Shown: positions 1 through 6,822, counted from the stretch's first letter. The stretch: 7,146 nt of DNA from a bacterium (GCA_029939815.1 JAOZSF010000095.1:1-7146), one strand, 5' to 3'. Numbers and translations: made by a program. The notes: a model not told the origin generated them from the letters alone.

Positions 1-75
1 TCGCTCTTTAAAAAATCAAAATCTATTAAAAATATCATAAAATAATTTTCCTTTAGGATTATGAACGAGTTAGCA

Positions 76-96
76 AATTCACAATTCGCAATTCAT
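76..96. repeat. Three tandem 7-bp units (AATTCAC, AATTCGC, AATTCAT)
   Basis: Three consecutive heptamers share the core AATTC and differ only in the last two bases. The array lies in non-coding DNA about 110 bases before the ROK kinase start. A second array with the same period lies in the next intergenic gap (1163-1183). Heptameric short tandem repeats are known in the intergenic DNA of several bacterial groups. No function is evident. Confidence 0.6.
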
Positions 97-119
97 ATTT
101 TTTATTCATGCTTTTTCCC

Positions 120-148
120 TTGCTTTATAACCTTTGTTTTCATACAAT
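120..148 (+). promoter_or_regulatory. Weak sigma70-type promoter candidate for the gene block
   Basis: TTGCTT at 120-125 and TACAAT at 143-148 are separated by 17 bases. The -10 box matches TATAAT at five of six positions, but the -35 box matches TTGACA at only three. It would place transcription start near 155, compatible with translation from 204 and not with the ATG at 108. In DNA this AT-rich such matches arise easily, and if the host is a Bacteroidota relative its sigma factor may use a different consensus. Confidence 0.2.
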
Positions 149-203
149 AATAGTATTATTAAAACCGAAGATAAATAAATATAAAATTTATGGAATTTAT
201 AAT

Positions 204-1160
204 ATGAAAAACGTGGTTCTTGCAATAGATATCGGTGGAACTAATGTTAAAGCCGGGCTGGTAGATAGAAGCGGCGAAATCTCAAATGTCATTTATCAAC
301 CATCAAAAGCTGATGAAGGTCGTGACGCGCTGCTTTCAGTTTTGGAAGATGTTATAAAAAAGCAATGCTCGAAAGCAGATGTCGCAGCTATCGGCTGCGG
401 ATCGCCCGGCGCAATCGACCATAAAAACGGACTCGTAAGATATATGCAGGCGCATATCCCGAATTATACCGGAACCCCTCTCGCAAAATATCTTTCAGAT
501 TTTTCCGGGGGGATACCGGCAGCGATTGACAACGATGTAAACTTAATCGCGCTTGGCGAAAATTGGAAAGGCGCCGGTAAAGGATCAAAATGTCAAATTT
601 CTATCGCTCTCGGTACAGGACTTGGAGGTGGAGTTGTTGTTGACGGTAAACTTTTTAGAGGAGCCAAAGGTCGCGCGCCGGAATTTGGTCATACAGTCGC
701 CGTTCCGGGAGGTGAACCGTGCACCTGTGGTAATTTCGGATGTTACGAAGTTTATACCGCTCCCGGAGCAATAACAAGACGCGCAAAACATTATCTTGCA
801 AGCGGAATTATTTCCGCGTTAAGCGAATGTGAAAAAATAACGGCAAAAGAAATCGTCCATTATGGAAATCTCGGTGACCATTTATGCTCAAAAATATTAG
901 ATGATGCCACAAAATATTTGGCCATGCTTATCTGGAATCTCGCCCAGACGTTTGACCCGGACGTGTTTGTTATGGGCGGTGGGCTAATGAAAGCGGGAGA
1001 AAAGTTCCTTGGCCGTCTTAACAATGAACTTGATAGATTTTACTGTCCTGATGAACTTGATCCAATGTTCTCGATAAAAATTTCTGAACTCGGAGATGAT
1101 GCGGGAATTCTTGGTGCGGGAAAACTCGCCTGGGATTGGCTTGACGGAACAGACAGATAA
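204..1160 (+). CDS. ROK-family sugar kinase (glucokinase-like)
   Basis: Cytoplasmic ATP-dependent sugar kinase of the ROK family, 318 residues, a normal family length. Seen: the N-terminal phosphate-binding loop AIDIGGTNVKAG at residues 7-18; the catalytic-aspartate segment AIDNDVN with Asp111; the second nucleotide loop GTGLGGG at 137-143; and the ROK zinc site, made of EFGH (His163) followed by CTCGNFGCYE with Cys173, Cys175 and Cys180. A glycine-rich VMGGG segment lies at 256-260. All key residues are present, so it should be active. The start at 204 is chosen because the ATP loop then begins a few residues in, as usual; the ATG at 108 would add 32 hydrophobic and basic residues foreign to the family. 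Family knowledge allows glucose, N-acetylmannosamine, N-acetylglucosamine or fructose as substrate, and sequence alone does not decide. It is first in the block, 35 bases before maf. Confidence 0.93.
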   Translation: MKNVVLAIDIGGTNVKAGLVDRSGEISNVIYQPSKADEGRDALLSVLEDVIKKQCSKADVAAIGCGSPGAIDHKNGLVRYMQAHIPNYTGTPLAKYLSDFSGGIPAAIDNDVNLIALGENWKGAGKGSKCQISIALGTGLGGGVVVDGKLFRGAKGRAPEFGHTVAVPGGEPCTCGNFGCYEVYTAPGAITRRAKHYLASGIISALSECEKITAKEIVHYGNLGDHLCSKILDDATKYLAMLIWNLAQTFDPDVFVMGGGLMKAGEKFLGRLNNELDRFYCPDELDPMFSIKISELGDDAGILGAGKLAWDWLDGTDR

Positions 1161-1162
1161 AA

Positions 1163-1183
1163 ATCAATATTCAATAATCAATC
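1163..1183. repeat. Three tandem 7-bp units (ATCAATA, TTCAATA, ATCAATC)
   Basis: Three heptamers with consensus WTCAATM fill much of the 35-base gap between the ROK kinase and maf. Period and copy number match the array at 76-96, and both share a TCA core. The gap contains no terminator-like hairpin, consistent with read-through into maf. Confidence 0.5.
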
Positions 1184-1195
1184 TTAAAGTAAGAA

Positions 1196-1783
1196 GTGAA
1201 AAACAAAAAACTCCATATCGTTCTCGCTTCGTCTTCACCGAGACGGCAGCAAATGCTCAAATTGGTTGATGTTCCATTTGAAATTGTTGTCAGTCGTTAC
1301 GAAGAAAACAACGCGATGAAATCGTGGCCGGGTAAAATCGTAATGACTCACGCGAAAGGAAAAGTTGAAGACGTGATCCCTCGCGTTAAAACCGGTGTTA
1401 TTATTGGTGCGGATACACTCGTATATAAAGATAAAGTTATTTACGGTAAACCTAAGAATATGACAGACGCGCACAGAATGCTGAAAGAATTACAAGGAAA
1501 ATCACATTATGTTTATACCGCGCTTGCTATCTTTGACACAGATAACAAAAAATGGGTAATAGATTATTTAAGAACAAAAGTTTCTATGAGACCATTAACA
1601 AAAAAAGAAATTACTCGATATTTTGAACTTATCAGCCCGCTTGATAAAGCAGGTTCATACGCCATTCAGGAAGCAGGAAGCATTATTATTGACAGAATTG
1701 AAGGCTGTTATTATAATGTTTTAGGATTTCCGATGGCGAAATTGGATGAAATGATGCGTAAAATAGGATATTCACTTTTTTAA
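1196..1783 (+). CDS. maf: Maf-family nucleoside triphosphate pyrophosphatase
   Basis: Cytoplasmic house-cleaning enzyme that hydrolyses non-canonical or excess nucleoside triphosphates to monophosphate and pyrophosphate. The 195-residue length is typical of the family. Seen: the phosphate-binding ASSSPRR at residues 11-17; GADTLV at 71-76 with the catalytic-base Asp73; GKP at 84-86; the SHYVYTAL segment at 103-110, where a glycine usual in the family is alanine; DKAGSYAIQ at 150-158; and the terminal YNVLGFP at 173-179. The AYxIQ-type segment fits the dTTP/UTP-preferring branch (YhdE/Bacillus Maf), but that substrate call is an inference. Translation starts at GTG, the only non-ATG start in the block. 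It is chosen because it places ASSSPRR at the normal distance from the N-terminus. Only a weak AAG-rich stretch precedes it. It sits 35 bases after the ROK kinase and 12 bases before the FHA/TPR gene. Confidence 0.93.
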   Translation: MKNKKLHIVLASSSPRRQQMLKLVDVPFEIVVSRYEENNAMKSWPGKIVMTHAKGKVEDVIPRVKTGVIIGADTLVYKDKVIYGKPKNMTDAHRMLKELQGKSHYVYTALAIFDTDNKKWVIDYLRTKVSMRPLTKKEITRYFELISPLDKAGSYAIQEAGSIIIDRIEGCYYNVLGFPMAKLDEMMRKIGYSLF

Positions 1784-1795
1784 TATAAAAATTAT

Positions 1796-4700
1796 ATGCA
1801 GTTAATTTTATATCCAAATACTGATCGGCAGGAAAAAATTATCATTTCCAATGCCGGTGCAACAATAGGCCGAGCGGCCGACAATACTGTTGTGCTGTCA
1901 GGAGCAGGTATTGCTGAATATCACGCGCATTTTCAGTTCACAGACGGACAATGGTTCGTAATTGATATATCCCATCGAGGAGATGTAAGTGTTGACGGAG
2001 TAACTAAGGCAAGACTTCCGTTGAAAATTGGAAGCCGTGTATTTATTGCCGGTCATGAAATGCTTATAACATCTCTTGATGGAGAAAAAAATGATTACAT
2101 ACCAAAAGCTGTAAACTATAATGGCGCGGAAGTAGTTCACGATTTAACCGTGACAAAGCAATGTCCTCAATGCGGTTTCCTCTCACATGAAGCATCTCAT
2201 TTCTGCCCGCGATGCGGATTCTCTTTTAATATTGATATTCCCGCACCTTCCCAGCAAAGACCCATTCAGCAGCATGAATCAACAATTACTCCGTGGCTCG
2301 CTCTCGTACTTGCCGCATTTGGTCCAATCGTTCTTGGTATAGGTTGGTTGATAGGTGGAATAACCGGTATCGTTTATCTTACACGCTCAGGTAATGTAAG
2401 CAGACCGGGAAGGCGAACCGCATGGCTCGCGGTGTTGTTCAGTATTGTCTGGCTTGCCATTATAGGAGCCGCTGCAGCATGGTATTCATGGGATTTCTTC
2501 GCAGAGATCAGAATCGTGAAAAATGAAGAACGAATCGAGAATTTATTAAGAGATATTGCGACTACGGAATATTATGTTAAGCACGCCGAAGTTTTTGATA
2601 GTGATAAGGACGATGTTGGAGAATATGTTTCTTTTCCAAAATTACAGTCTGCAGAATATCGCAATTTCGATGTAAATCTTAAGAGCTCTCCATTTCATTA
2701 CGGATATTTTCTCACAATAAAACGCGCGGATGAAACAGGTTTTATTTGTACGGCATATCCAAGAAAATACGGAAGCACCGGTAAAAATAGCTTTTGGATC
2801 GATGAAAAAGGCTATCTTTATATAAAAGACCTTAACGGACAAAACTTCACTAAATCTCCTAAATTAGCAACAAAAGAAACTCAACCAAGTATTTTTGACA
2901 GGATAAGTGATGAACTGGCAGCCGATCTTGAACTGGCAGCGGAAAATGCCTTTAAAAAAGGACAATATGAAAAATGCAAAAGAATTATTCATAATGTAAG
3001 AACAAAATTTCCTAAATCCCTCGCTGCGCAGCGGTTGACTAAACTTGAAAAATCTACCAACCCGTTTATTGTTGAATTTAAATCTAAGGAACTGTATCAA
3101 CGGGCTGAAAAACTTGTTCAGAAAAAGCAGGATGATGCCGCAATTCAAGTTTTTAGACAAATTGTTCAAAATTACAAAAGCTCTTCATTGGCTTCAAGCG
3201 CTAAGAAAAAGCTTGCCGAATTGACTGAAGCGCGCGCAAAAGAATCTTTGAAACTTGCAGAACAGTTCGTTAAAAATAAACAGGCGGAAAAAGCGCTTAA
3301 AATTTTAAAAGATATAGGGAAAAAATATCCCGAGGCTTCATCTGCGTCATCTTTAAAAGAATATATCGGCGCTTGTGAAACGGAAGTTATGACAATTCTT
3401 GAGAAAAAAGCTGAAAAAATTCTTAAAGAAGGTCAAAAATTCGAGGCGGATGGGCAATACGAAAAAGCATATAATGTCTACCTTTCACTTAAAAATATCT
3501 ATGGTAAAACTCAAGTGGCTAAAGGAATTGATATTACTCTTGATAAAATGCGCAAAATCATGGAGGAAAGAGAGGCAAGCAGACTGATAGAAGAATTATT
3601 CCAACTTAACCCGGAAACCGAATCTTCAAGAATTTCATCCTTGCTTGACTTGCTTAAACGAGGATATTCAAGAACGGAAATTTACAAAAAAAATCTCGAT
3701 GAACTTAATAACTTGAGCAAAACTTCACGCGCTAATGAATATGTTAAAGCTGCTATTCAGCAATTGTCAAACGGCACTTTCAGATCTGCGCTTGCAAATT
3801 TCGATATCGCTATTGAAGAAGACCCAAGCATTGAACTCTCAATGCGGGATGAACTTAAACTTTGTTATATGTCTCTGGGAGATGCAGCTTTTGAAAATCA
3901 GGATTATTCTCAAGCCCTTGCTTATTATAAAGATTATTTGAAATTACAACCGAAGGTTTCAAAGTTAAATGTCGATAAATTAATGGAGTGTTACTATAAT
4001 ACCGCAAAACTTAAAATCCAAAATAATGATTTTAAGGGCGCGGAACAAGACCTCATCGCTTGTGCACAAAAATACGGTCGTGTGTCAGAATATAATTACC
4101 TTTACGGTCGTGTGCTCATGAACCTCGGCTTCTGGGAAGGGGCAGCTGAACATTTTACAAAAGCAATGTCTGACGATAGCGCAAAAAATCTCGATGAAGC
4201 AAAAATGTACAAAGCATATTGTTTGTATATGTATGCTGTTGAGGAAGAACAGGTGCTCTATCTTACCTTTATTCAAGATGGTGATATTAAAAAACTCATT
4301 AAAGATTATGAAATTTTATTTGATACAGCTAAAAGAAATAATGTTCCCATTAAAAAGAAACAACCTCTCGTAAAACCTACCTCCGGACGCTCATTCGCGG
4401 ACCTCTCTATCGACCTGTGTAAATTGCTCGACCAGCTTTCTGCCGCATCGGAACGGTTAACAGGATTTACAAAAAGACAGAAATCTCAGAAAATTGCTGA
4501 AAGAGATAAAATTAGAAACCTTCTTCAGGAGTTATTAAATCGCTTGAAAATTCTTAGGGCAAGCGCCTCGGCAGATTCGTATAGAAAAGGTAAAATTCTT
4601 GAGCAGCTGGAGAAGGTTAGAAAACTCTATTATTCAGTATATCAATCTTTAAGCCAGTCATCGAGCAGCAAACGCAATCCGGAAAAAACAAAATTTATTT

Positions 4701-5023
4701 CCGAGCTTAGTGAAAAAACAAAACTTTTACGTTCCGCGAAAGATAATTTTGAATTATACACAGGATTTGAAGAGCAAAGAAGAAGAAATATTATTTCTAT
4801 TCTTGAAAATATTATCGGCGGAATGAAAGATTCTACTGTGAATGCTTCGCCTCTAAAACGTAACGCAAGCGAAATCAGAGCCCTCTACTCTTCGCCCAAA
4901 CAGACCGAACTGGCAGTTGAAACTCTCCGCGATTTCGCGGAAGCTTATGCGATTACTCCGCCAATGTTCGGCGTGATGCTTTCGGAACCGGTTACTACTG
5001 ATGAAACCACATCGAAAAAATAA
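1796..5023 (+). CDS. FHA / zinc-ribbon / transmembrane / pilin-like / TPR fusion protein
   Basis: A 1075-residue multidomain membrane protein. In order: FHA-like beta domain (about 1-95) with GR at 25-26 and His43; a zinc ribbon, CPQC (Cys123, 126) and CPRC (Cys137, 140); a hydrophobic block of 166-196 and 207-230, which resembles DUF4190-type small membrane modules; a globular region, about 243-347, that looks like the soluble part of type IV pseudopilin-like proteins (NEERIENLLRDIATTEYY, then DSDKDDVGEY, GYFLTIKR and a YGSTGKNSFWIDEKGYLYI-like end); then at least six degenerate TPR-like helical pairs (about 375-420, 431-476, 481-526, 536-585, 647-721, 726-821); and a lysine-rich helical C-terminal third without a recognisable fold. 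Family knowledge suggests phosphoprotein sensing (FHA) and scaffolding (TPR), so a membrane-anchored assembly or signalling protein is plausible; the true function is unknown. The stop overlaps the next start (TAATG), implying translational coupling. No kinase or phosphatase partner is in the window. Confidence 0.88.
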   Translation: MQLILYPNTDRQEKIIISNAGATIGRAADNTVVLSGAGIAEYHAHFQFTDGQWFVIDISHRGDVSVDGVTKARLPLKIGSRVFIAGHEMLITSLDGEKNDYIPKAVNYNGAEVVHDLTVTKQCPQCGFLSHEASHFCPRCGFSFNIDIPAPSQQRPIQQHESTITPWLALVLAAFGPIVLGIGWLIGGITGIVYLTRSGNVSRPGRRTAWLAVLFSIVWLAIIGAAAAWYSWDFFAEIRIVKNEERIENLLRDIATTEYYVKHAEVFDSDKDDVGEYVSFPKLQSAEYRNFDVNLKSSPFHYGYFLTIKRADETGFICTAYPRKYGSTGKNSFWIDEKGYLYIKDLNGQNFTKSPKLATKETQPSIFDRISDELAADLELAAENAFKKGQYEKCKRIIHNVRTKFPKSLAAQRLTKLEKSTNPFIVEFKSKELYQRAEKLVQKKQDDAAIQVFRQIVQNYKSSSLASSAKKKLAELTEARAKESLKLAEQFVKNKQAEKALKILKDIGKKYPEASSASSLKEYIGACETEVMTILEKKAEKILKEGQKFEADGQYEKAYNVYLSLKNIYGKTQVAKGIDITLDKMRKIMEEREASRLIEELFQLNPETESSRISSLLDLLKRGYSRTEIYKKNLDELNNLSKTSRANEYVKAAIQQLSNGTFRSALANFDIAIEEDPSIELSMRDELKLCYMSLGDAAFENQDYSQALAYYKDYLKLQPKVSKLNVDKLMECYYNTAKLKIQNNDFKGAEQDLIACAQKYGRVSEYNYLYGRVLMNLGFWEGAAEHFTKAMSDDSAKNLDEAKMYKAYCLYMYAVEEEQVLYLTFIQDGDIKKLIKDYEILFDTAKRNNVPIKKKQPLVKPTSGRSFADLSIDLCKLLDQLSAASERLTGFTKRQKSQKIAERDKIRNLLQELLNRLKILRASASADSYRKGKILEQLEKVRKLYYSVYQSLSQSSSSKRNPEKTKFISELSEKTKLLRSAKDNFELYTGFEEQRRRNIISILENIIGGMKDSTVNASPLKRNASEIRALYSSPKQTELAVETLRDFAEAYAITPPMFGVMLSEPVTTDETTSKK

Positions 5024-5835
5024 TGGCAAATATTATTCCAAACTTTGACAATATTCTTGATATCGCTGTTGAGGCTGCCCGTTCAGCTGCTATAGGTTTA
5101 AAAGAAACCTGGATGAATTCCGATGCAAGTGTTTTGAAAAGAACAAAACATGACGTAAAACTTTCCGCGGATATTAATTCAGAAAAAATTATTACTGAAA
5201 TCATTTGTCAAAATCGACCTCAAGACGGTATCGTAGCTGAAGAAGGCGGAGAATCACAGATAAATAATAACGGTATTTGGATTATCGACCCTCTTGACGG
5301 TACAGTTAATTTCTCGCACGGTCATCCCCATTTTTGCATCTCAATCGCATGGCTCTGGAAAAAAGAAATCTCTGTCGGCGTCATTTATGACGTCGTTAGA
5401 AATGAACTGTTTACAGCTATTCGCGGCAAAGGAGCAAAGCTTAACGGTAAGAAAATTTCCGTAGCCAATACCGATGATTTAGGTCAATCAATGATTGGTG
5501 CGGGCTTTGGTCAATTAACTCCTCAAAGTGAAGAAAAAAATAACTTCAATAATCTGAGCGCTGAAGTACAGAAATTGAGAATCAGCGGCTCCGCGGCTCT
5601 CGATATGGCTTATGTCGCTTGTGGACGGCTCGACGCTTATGTCGAAAGCAGCATTTTCGTGTGGGACGTTGCCGCGGGAACAGTAATTATTGAAGAAGCG
5701 GGAGGGAAAGTTTGTTTATGGCATAAAGAAAAACCGTTTATGAGAAAATGTATCGCTTCAAATAAAAACCTCTTCAGCAAAATAATTGAATATCAAGTCG
5801 GCTTTAATCCTACAGAAATAAAACCTCTTATTTAA
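5023..5835 (+). CDS. Inositol monophosphatase family protein (SuhB-like)
   Basis: Mg-dependent phosphatase of the inositol monophosphatase fold, 270 residues, the usual size. Seen: the metal-ligand segment VAEEGGE with Glu73 and Glu74; motif A, WIIDPLDGTVNFSHG at residues 86-100, with Asp89 and Asp92; RISGSAALDMAYVACGRLDA at 186-205, the substrate-side strand; and motif B, WDVAAG at 214-219, with Asp215. All metal-binding acids are intact. The GTVNF form of motif A favours inositol-phosphate-type enzymes over CysQ/3'-phosphoadenosine phosphatases, but relatives also hydrolyse histidinol phosphate, fructose-1,6-bisphosphate or NADP, so the substrate is open. The start ATG overlaps the last base of the upstream stop codon, so ribosomes finishing the FHA/TPR gene may reinitiate here. 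It is 8 bases from hypA. Confidence 0.93.
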   Translation: MANIIPNFDNILDIAVEAARSAAIGLKETWMNSDASVLKRTKHDVKLSADINSEKIITEIICQNRPQDGIVAEEGGESQINNNGIWIIDPLDGTVNFSHGHPHFCISIAWLWKKEISVGVIYDVVRNELFTAIRGKGAKLNGKKISVANTDDLGQSMIGAGFGQLTPQSEEKNNFNNLSAEVQKLRISGSAALDMAYVACGRLDAYVESSIFVWDVAAGTVIIEEAGGKVCLWHKEKPFMRKCIASNKNLFSKIIEYQVGFNPTEIKPLI

Positions 5836-5843
5836 TTAATATT

Positions 5844-6191
5844 ATGCACGAACTCGCTTTAATGACCTCTCTCGTTAACCGCGTATGCGAAATAGCAAAA
5901 ACCGAAAACGCGACTCGCGTAACTGACATTCATGTTAAACGCGGCGAATTAAGCGGCGTTATCCCTGAAGCTCTGAACTTTTGCTTTGATGTTTGCGTTG
6001 CGGATACCATCGCTGAAAAAGCGAATCTCTGCATCCACGATGTCGCTGCAAAATGGAAATGTGATTCATGCGGAAATATTATCACTAAAGTTGAAGATTT
6101 GAATATTCCTTTTTGTCCTAAATGCCAAAATCATAAATTGACTCTCATCGAAGGAAGGGAATTCCAACTTGATTCAATCGAAGTTGAATAA
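5844..6191 (+). CDS. hypA: Hydrogenase/urease nickel chaperone HypA
   Basis: Small cytoplasmic metallochaperone that, with HypB, delivers nickel to [NiFe]-hydrogenase and in some bacteria to urease. The 115-residue length is normal for HypA/HybF. Seen: the obligatory N-terminal Met-His-Glu nickel-binding motif (MHELALMTSLV), which also fixes the start at this ATG; the central VKRGELSGVIPEAL helix region typical of the family; a zinc domain with WKCDSCG (Cys73, Cys76) and PFCPKC (Cys91, Cys94); and the C-terminal GREFQLDSIEVE. No hypB, hypC-F, hydrogenase or urease genes are visible in the window, so the gene stands apart from its usual partners. The neighbouring IMPase and the small membrane protein have no known tie to nickel. 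Confidence 0.95.
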   Translation: MHELALMTSLVNRVCEIAKTENATRVTDIHVKRGELSGVIPEALNFCFDVCVADTIAEKANLCIHDVAAKWKCDSCGNIITKVEDLNIPFCPKCQNHKLTLIEGREFQLDSIEVE

Positions 6192-6192
6192 A

Positions 6193-6600
6193 ATGAAAAA
6201 AATAAATAAAAAAAGAAAAACAAAATTTCAAAAAAAGTCAAAAAAATCAAAAAATTTTAATGTGGTTACTTGGATTCCAATGCTCATTCCGCTGATTTGC
6301 TGGCTCTTGTATGTCTCACTCGCTATTCATTGCAGATTAGCTGTCGGTCATTGGCCTCAGCCTATGATCGAAAATATTAATATAAAATCTTACGAAATTC
6401 ATGAAAGAGTGCTTTGGTTGTTTTCTTTGGTTTCTTTCGCTTCGCTGCCTTGCTGGTTAATTATGTTGTTCTTTAAGAAATTAAGGATAAATATTAAAAT
6501 ACATTTTCTGCAGTTTATAGTTTTTGGACTCGGATTACTATTGATAATCGTTACCCTGATGTTCGATCCGACTCCATTTACAGATTGGTTTTTCGATTAA
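6193..6600 (+). CDS. Small three-helix membrane protein of unknown function
   Basis: A 135-residue protein I cannot assign to a named family. It opens with a very basic stretch (about residues 1-22, mostly Lys, Arg and Asn) followed by a hydrophobic helix near 26-46. A polar loop carries HCRLAVGHWPQPMIEN and a conserved-looking His in YEIHERVLW. Two more hydrophobic helices lie near 72-95 and 103-124. The tail is FDPTPFTDWFFD. The lysine-rich front suggests a cytoplasmic N-terminus by the positive-inside rule. The ATG at 6193 is preferred because it lies one base after the hypA stop, which fits translational coupling. A TTG at 6169 is also in frame and would add eight residues overlapping hypA. 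It is last in the block, and a repeat-rich spacer follows. Confidence 0.75.
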   Translation: MKKINKKRKTKFQKKSKKSKNFNVVTWIPMLIPLICWLLYVSLAIHCRLAVGHWPQPMIENINIKSYEIHERVLWLFSLVSFASLPCWLIMLFFKKLRINIKIHFLQFIVFGLGLLLIIVTLMFDPTPFTDWFFD

Positions 6601-6607
6601 ACAGCCG

Positions 6608-6619
6608 CTGCCCGAAAAG
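6608..6619. repeat. 12-bp direct repeat CTGCCCGAAAAG, left copy
   Basis: An exact 12-base match to 6859-6870 in the same orientation. The two copies lie outside the inverted REP-like pair, 8 bases from the left element and 52 bases from the right one. The asymmetry argues against a simple target-site duplication. Confidence 0.55.
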
Positions 6620-6627
6620 GGTAGATT

Positions 6628-6672
6628 CCCCTATTGAGAGGGGTGGCAGCGTTAGCTGACGGGGTGTGTTAT
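6628..6672 (+). repeat. REP-like palindromic element, left copy
   Basis: The element begins with CCCCTATTGAGAGGGG (stem CCCCT/AGGGG, with one mismatch below the loop), then a second stem CAGC/GCTG with loop GTTA at 6647-6658, and ends in GGGGTGTGTTAT. The reverse complement of 6766-6806 matches it closely in the first stem and the tail, but differs in the middle stem. Repeats with this layout are dispersed between genes in many Bacteroidota and related genomes; that is recalled knowledge, not a search result. It lies 27 bases after the last gene of the block and may cap or shape its transcript. Confidence 0.7.
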
Positions 6673-6765
6673 TAATTAAAAATAAATTTTAAATATAAAT
6701 TATTATGATAATATTTAACAAAACGGAAATTTTTATTGACATTTTGATTTTATTATTAACAAAAG

Positions 6766-6806
6766 ATAACACCCCCCGCCCTAAAGGGCACCCCTCTCAA
6801 GAGGGG
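6766..6806 (-). repeat. REP-like palindromic element, right inverted copy
   Basis: Read on the minus strand, it has the perfect stem CCCCTC/GAGGGG with loop TTGA, then a GCCC/GGGC stem with loop TTTA, and ends in GGGGGGTGTTAT. It mirrors the element at 6628-6672. On the plus strand the CCCCTC-TCAA-GAGGGG hairpin at 6791-6806 is followed by ATTTAATTT, so it could act as a weak intrinsic terminator for the upstream block. Confidence 0.7.
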
Positions 6807-6822
6807 ATTTAATTTAGCGTCC

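Larger units (their letters stand above)
1..203. other. AT-rich upstream region, no supported gene
   Basis: This leader upstream of the first gene is strongly AT-rich. Forward frame 1 is open from the left edge for 14 codons, many of them lysine, and stops at 43-45. It could be the tail of an upstream gene, but it is too short to identify. The open frame from an ATG at 108 reads into the ROK kinase, but its first 32 codons do not resemble ROK proteins and are taken as untranslated. The stretch also holds a small heptamer repeat and a weak promoter candidate, listed separately. Confidence 0.5.

Noticed and set aside
1..45. C-terminal tail of an upstream gene in forward frame 1
   Set aside because: Only 14 codons, lysine- and asparagine-biased as expected from AT-rich DNA; other frames give similar short openings.
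108..203. N-terminal extension of the ROK kinase from the ATG at 108
   Set aside because: The added 32 residues are not ROK-like. The ATG at 204 puts the ATP-binding loop at the usual distance from the start, and a promoter candidate overlaps the extension.
2864..3169. Minus-strand open frame of 101 codons opposite the TPR region
   Set aside because: It lies fully within a well-supported gene, shows no family motifs, and is explained by codon bias on the opposite strand. The same holds for the other overlapping frames.
6169..6192. TTG start for the small membrane protein
   Set aside because: The ATG at 6193 directly after the hypA stop is more typical, and the extra eight residues lie within hypA coding sequence.
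6736..6741. Perfect TTGACA as a -35 box for the lamin-tail gene
   Set aside because: No TATAAT-like sequence lies 16-18 bases downstream; the positions there read AACAAA or ACAAAA.
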